From positions 1-6,262 of the forward strand of contig DHMW01000023.1 of assembly GCA_002405995.1 (NCBI GenBank): a stretch of DNA of 6,262 bases, in the 5' to 3' direction. Origin of the DNA: Oscillospiraceae bacterium UBA4632. Its GTDB lineage: Bacteria > Bacillota > Clostridia > Oscillospirales > Oscillospiraceae. The position numbers and the translations under genes were made by a program. Below the pieces are notes generated by a model, which was not told where the DNA came from, did no database searches, and saw nothing but the letters and a program-made list of their open reading frames with translations. This document shows positions 5,843-6,262 of this stretch, piece after piece (the stretch's first letter is position 1; the number at the start of each line of letters is the position of its first letter).

Positions 5843-6262
5843 CTGAATACCTCCCGGAAGAGCTCGTCAACGCTCTTGCCCTTTTCGTCGCGGATAGCTT
5901 CAACGCTCTCGTGGAGCATGACCTTGCCCTCGCGCAGGAACACGACCTCGTCGAGCACCGGCTCGACGTCGGCGATGAGGTGCGTAGAGATGACCACCGC
6001 CGCGTCCTCGTTGTAGTTGCTGATGATCGTGCGCAGGATGTAGTCGCGCGTGGCGGGATCGACGCCGCCGATCGGCTCGTCGAGCAGATACAGCTTCGCC
6101 GCGCGGGACATGACAAGAATGAGCTGGAGCTTTTCGCGCGTGCCCTTGGAGAGCGTTTTGACGCGCGCCGAGACATCGAGGCCGAGGCGGGCGATCATCT
6201 CCTGCGCCGCGTCGCGGCGGAAGTCGGCGTAGAAGTCTGCGTAGTAATCGACGGTCTGCGCG
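5836..6262 (-). CDS. ABC transporter ATPase, C-terminal part (YtrB-like; runs off the right edge)
   Basis: The last 141 residues are present, beginning AQTVDYYADFYADF at the window edge. Walker A and the Q-loop are outside. Visible in order are the signature LSKGTREKL (37-45 of the fragment), Walker B KLYLLDEP (56-63), the D-loop GGVDP (65-69) and the switch histidine in STHL (H94). The C-terminus GKSVDELFREVF is also typical. The LSKG signature and the DEPIGGVDPATRDYIL stretch are characteristic of Firmicutes ATPases coupled to ABC-2 permeases (the YtrB/BcrA-like group). It powers the permease encoded immediately downstream. A GntR-type repressor often heads such operons and would lie beyond the right edge, which cannot be checked here. 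Confidence 0.93.
   Translation of the reverse strand, partial: AQTVDYYADFYADFRRDAAQEMIARLGLDVSARVKTLSKGTREKLQLILVMSRAAKLYLLDEPIGGVDPATRDYILRTIISNYNEDAAVVISTHLIADVEPVLDEVVFLREGKVMLHESVEAIRDEKGKSVDELFREVFRC

Noticed and set aside
1..6262. CRISPR arrays, tRNA or rRNA genes, insertion sequences, toxin-antitoxin pairs or phage genes
   Set aside because: I read both strands for regularly spaced repeats, RNA-like structures, transposase motifs and paired terminal repeats, and saw none.

Overview
The window looks like chromosome from a GC-rich member of the Clostridia, probably Oscillospiraceae/Ruminococcaceae. This is an inference from strong AGGAGG-type ribosome binding sites, GC-rich codon use with AT-rich intergenic DNA, Gram-positive-type ABC transporters, and a glutamate dehydrogenase N-terminus resembling clostridial enzymes. 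Every gene I can support is on the minus strand, so transcription runs from the right edge to the left edge.

In transcription order: (1) At 5836-6262 is the C-terminal part of an ABC ATPase of the YtrB-like type. It overlaps by 7 nt its six-helix ABC-2-type permease (5024-5842), and the pair ends at a long composite hairpin terminator (4968-5012). (2) Next comes a BceAB-type module: ATPase (4100-4864), then an FtsX-family permease (2676-4103) joined to it by a 4-nt ATGA overlap. A 28-residue hydrophobic peptide gene (2553-2639) follows, and the unit ends at a strong terminator (2516-2548). (3) A monocistronic gene (570-2399) follows, with its own promoter and terminator. It encodes an unrecognised 609-residue protein with three N-terminal membrane helices and a large, probably extracytoplasmic, C-terminal region. 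(4) After 342 bp of intergenic DNA holding a terminator, a promoter and small leader hairpins, the start of a hexameric glutamate dehydrogenase gene (gdhA) runs off the left edge.

The most notable observation is in module 2. The permease has the usual ten-helix layout of BceB-type antimicrobial-peptide transporters, but the large extracellular domain expected between helices 7 and 8 is reduced to about 30 residues. It is followed, apparently in the same transcript, by a tiny membrane or secreted peptide gene. No two-component system is visible beside it, although such systems usually accompany BceAB modules. I see no CRISPR array, RNA gene, insertion sequence or phage gene.
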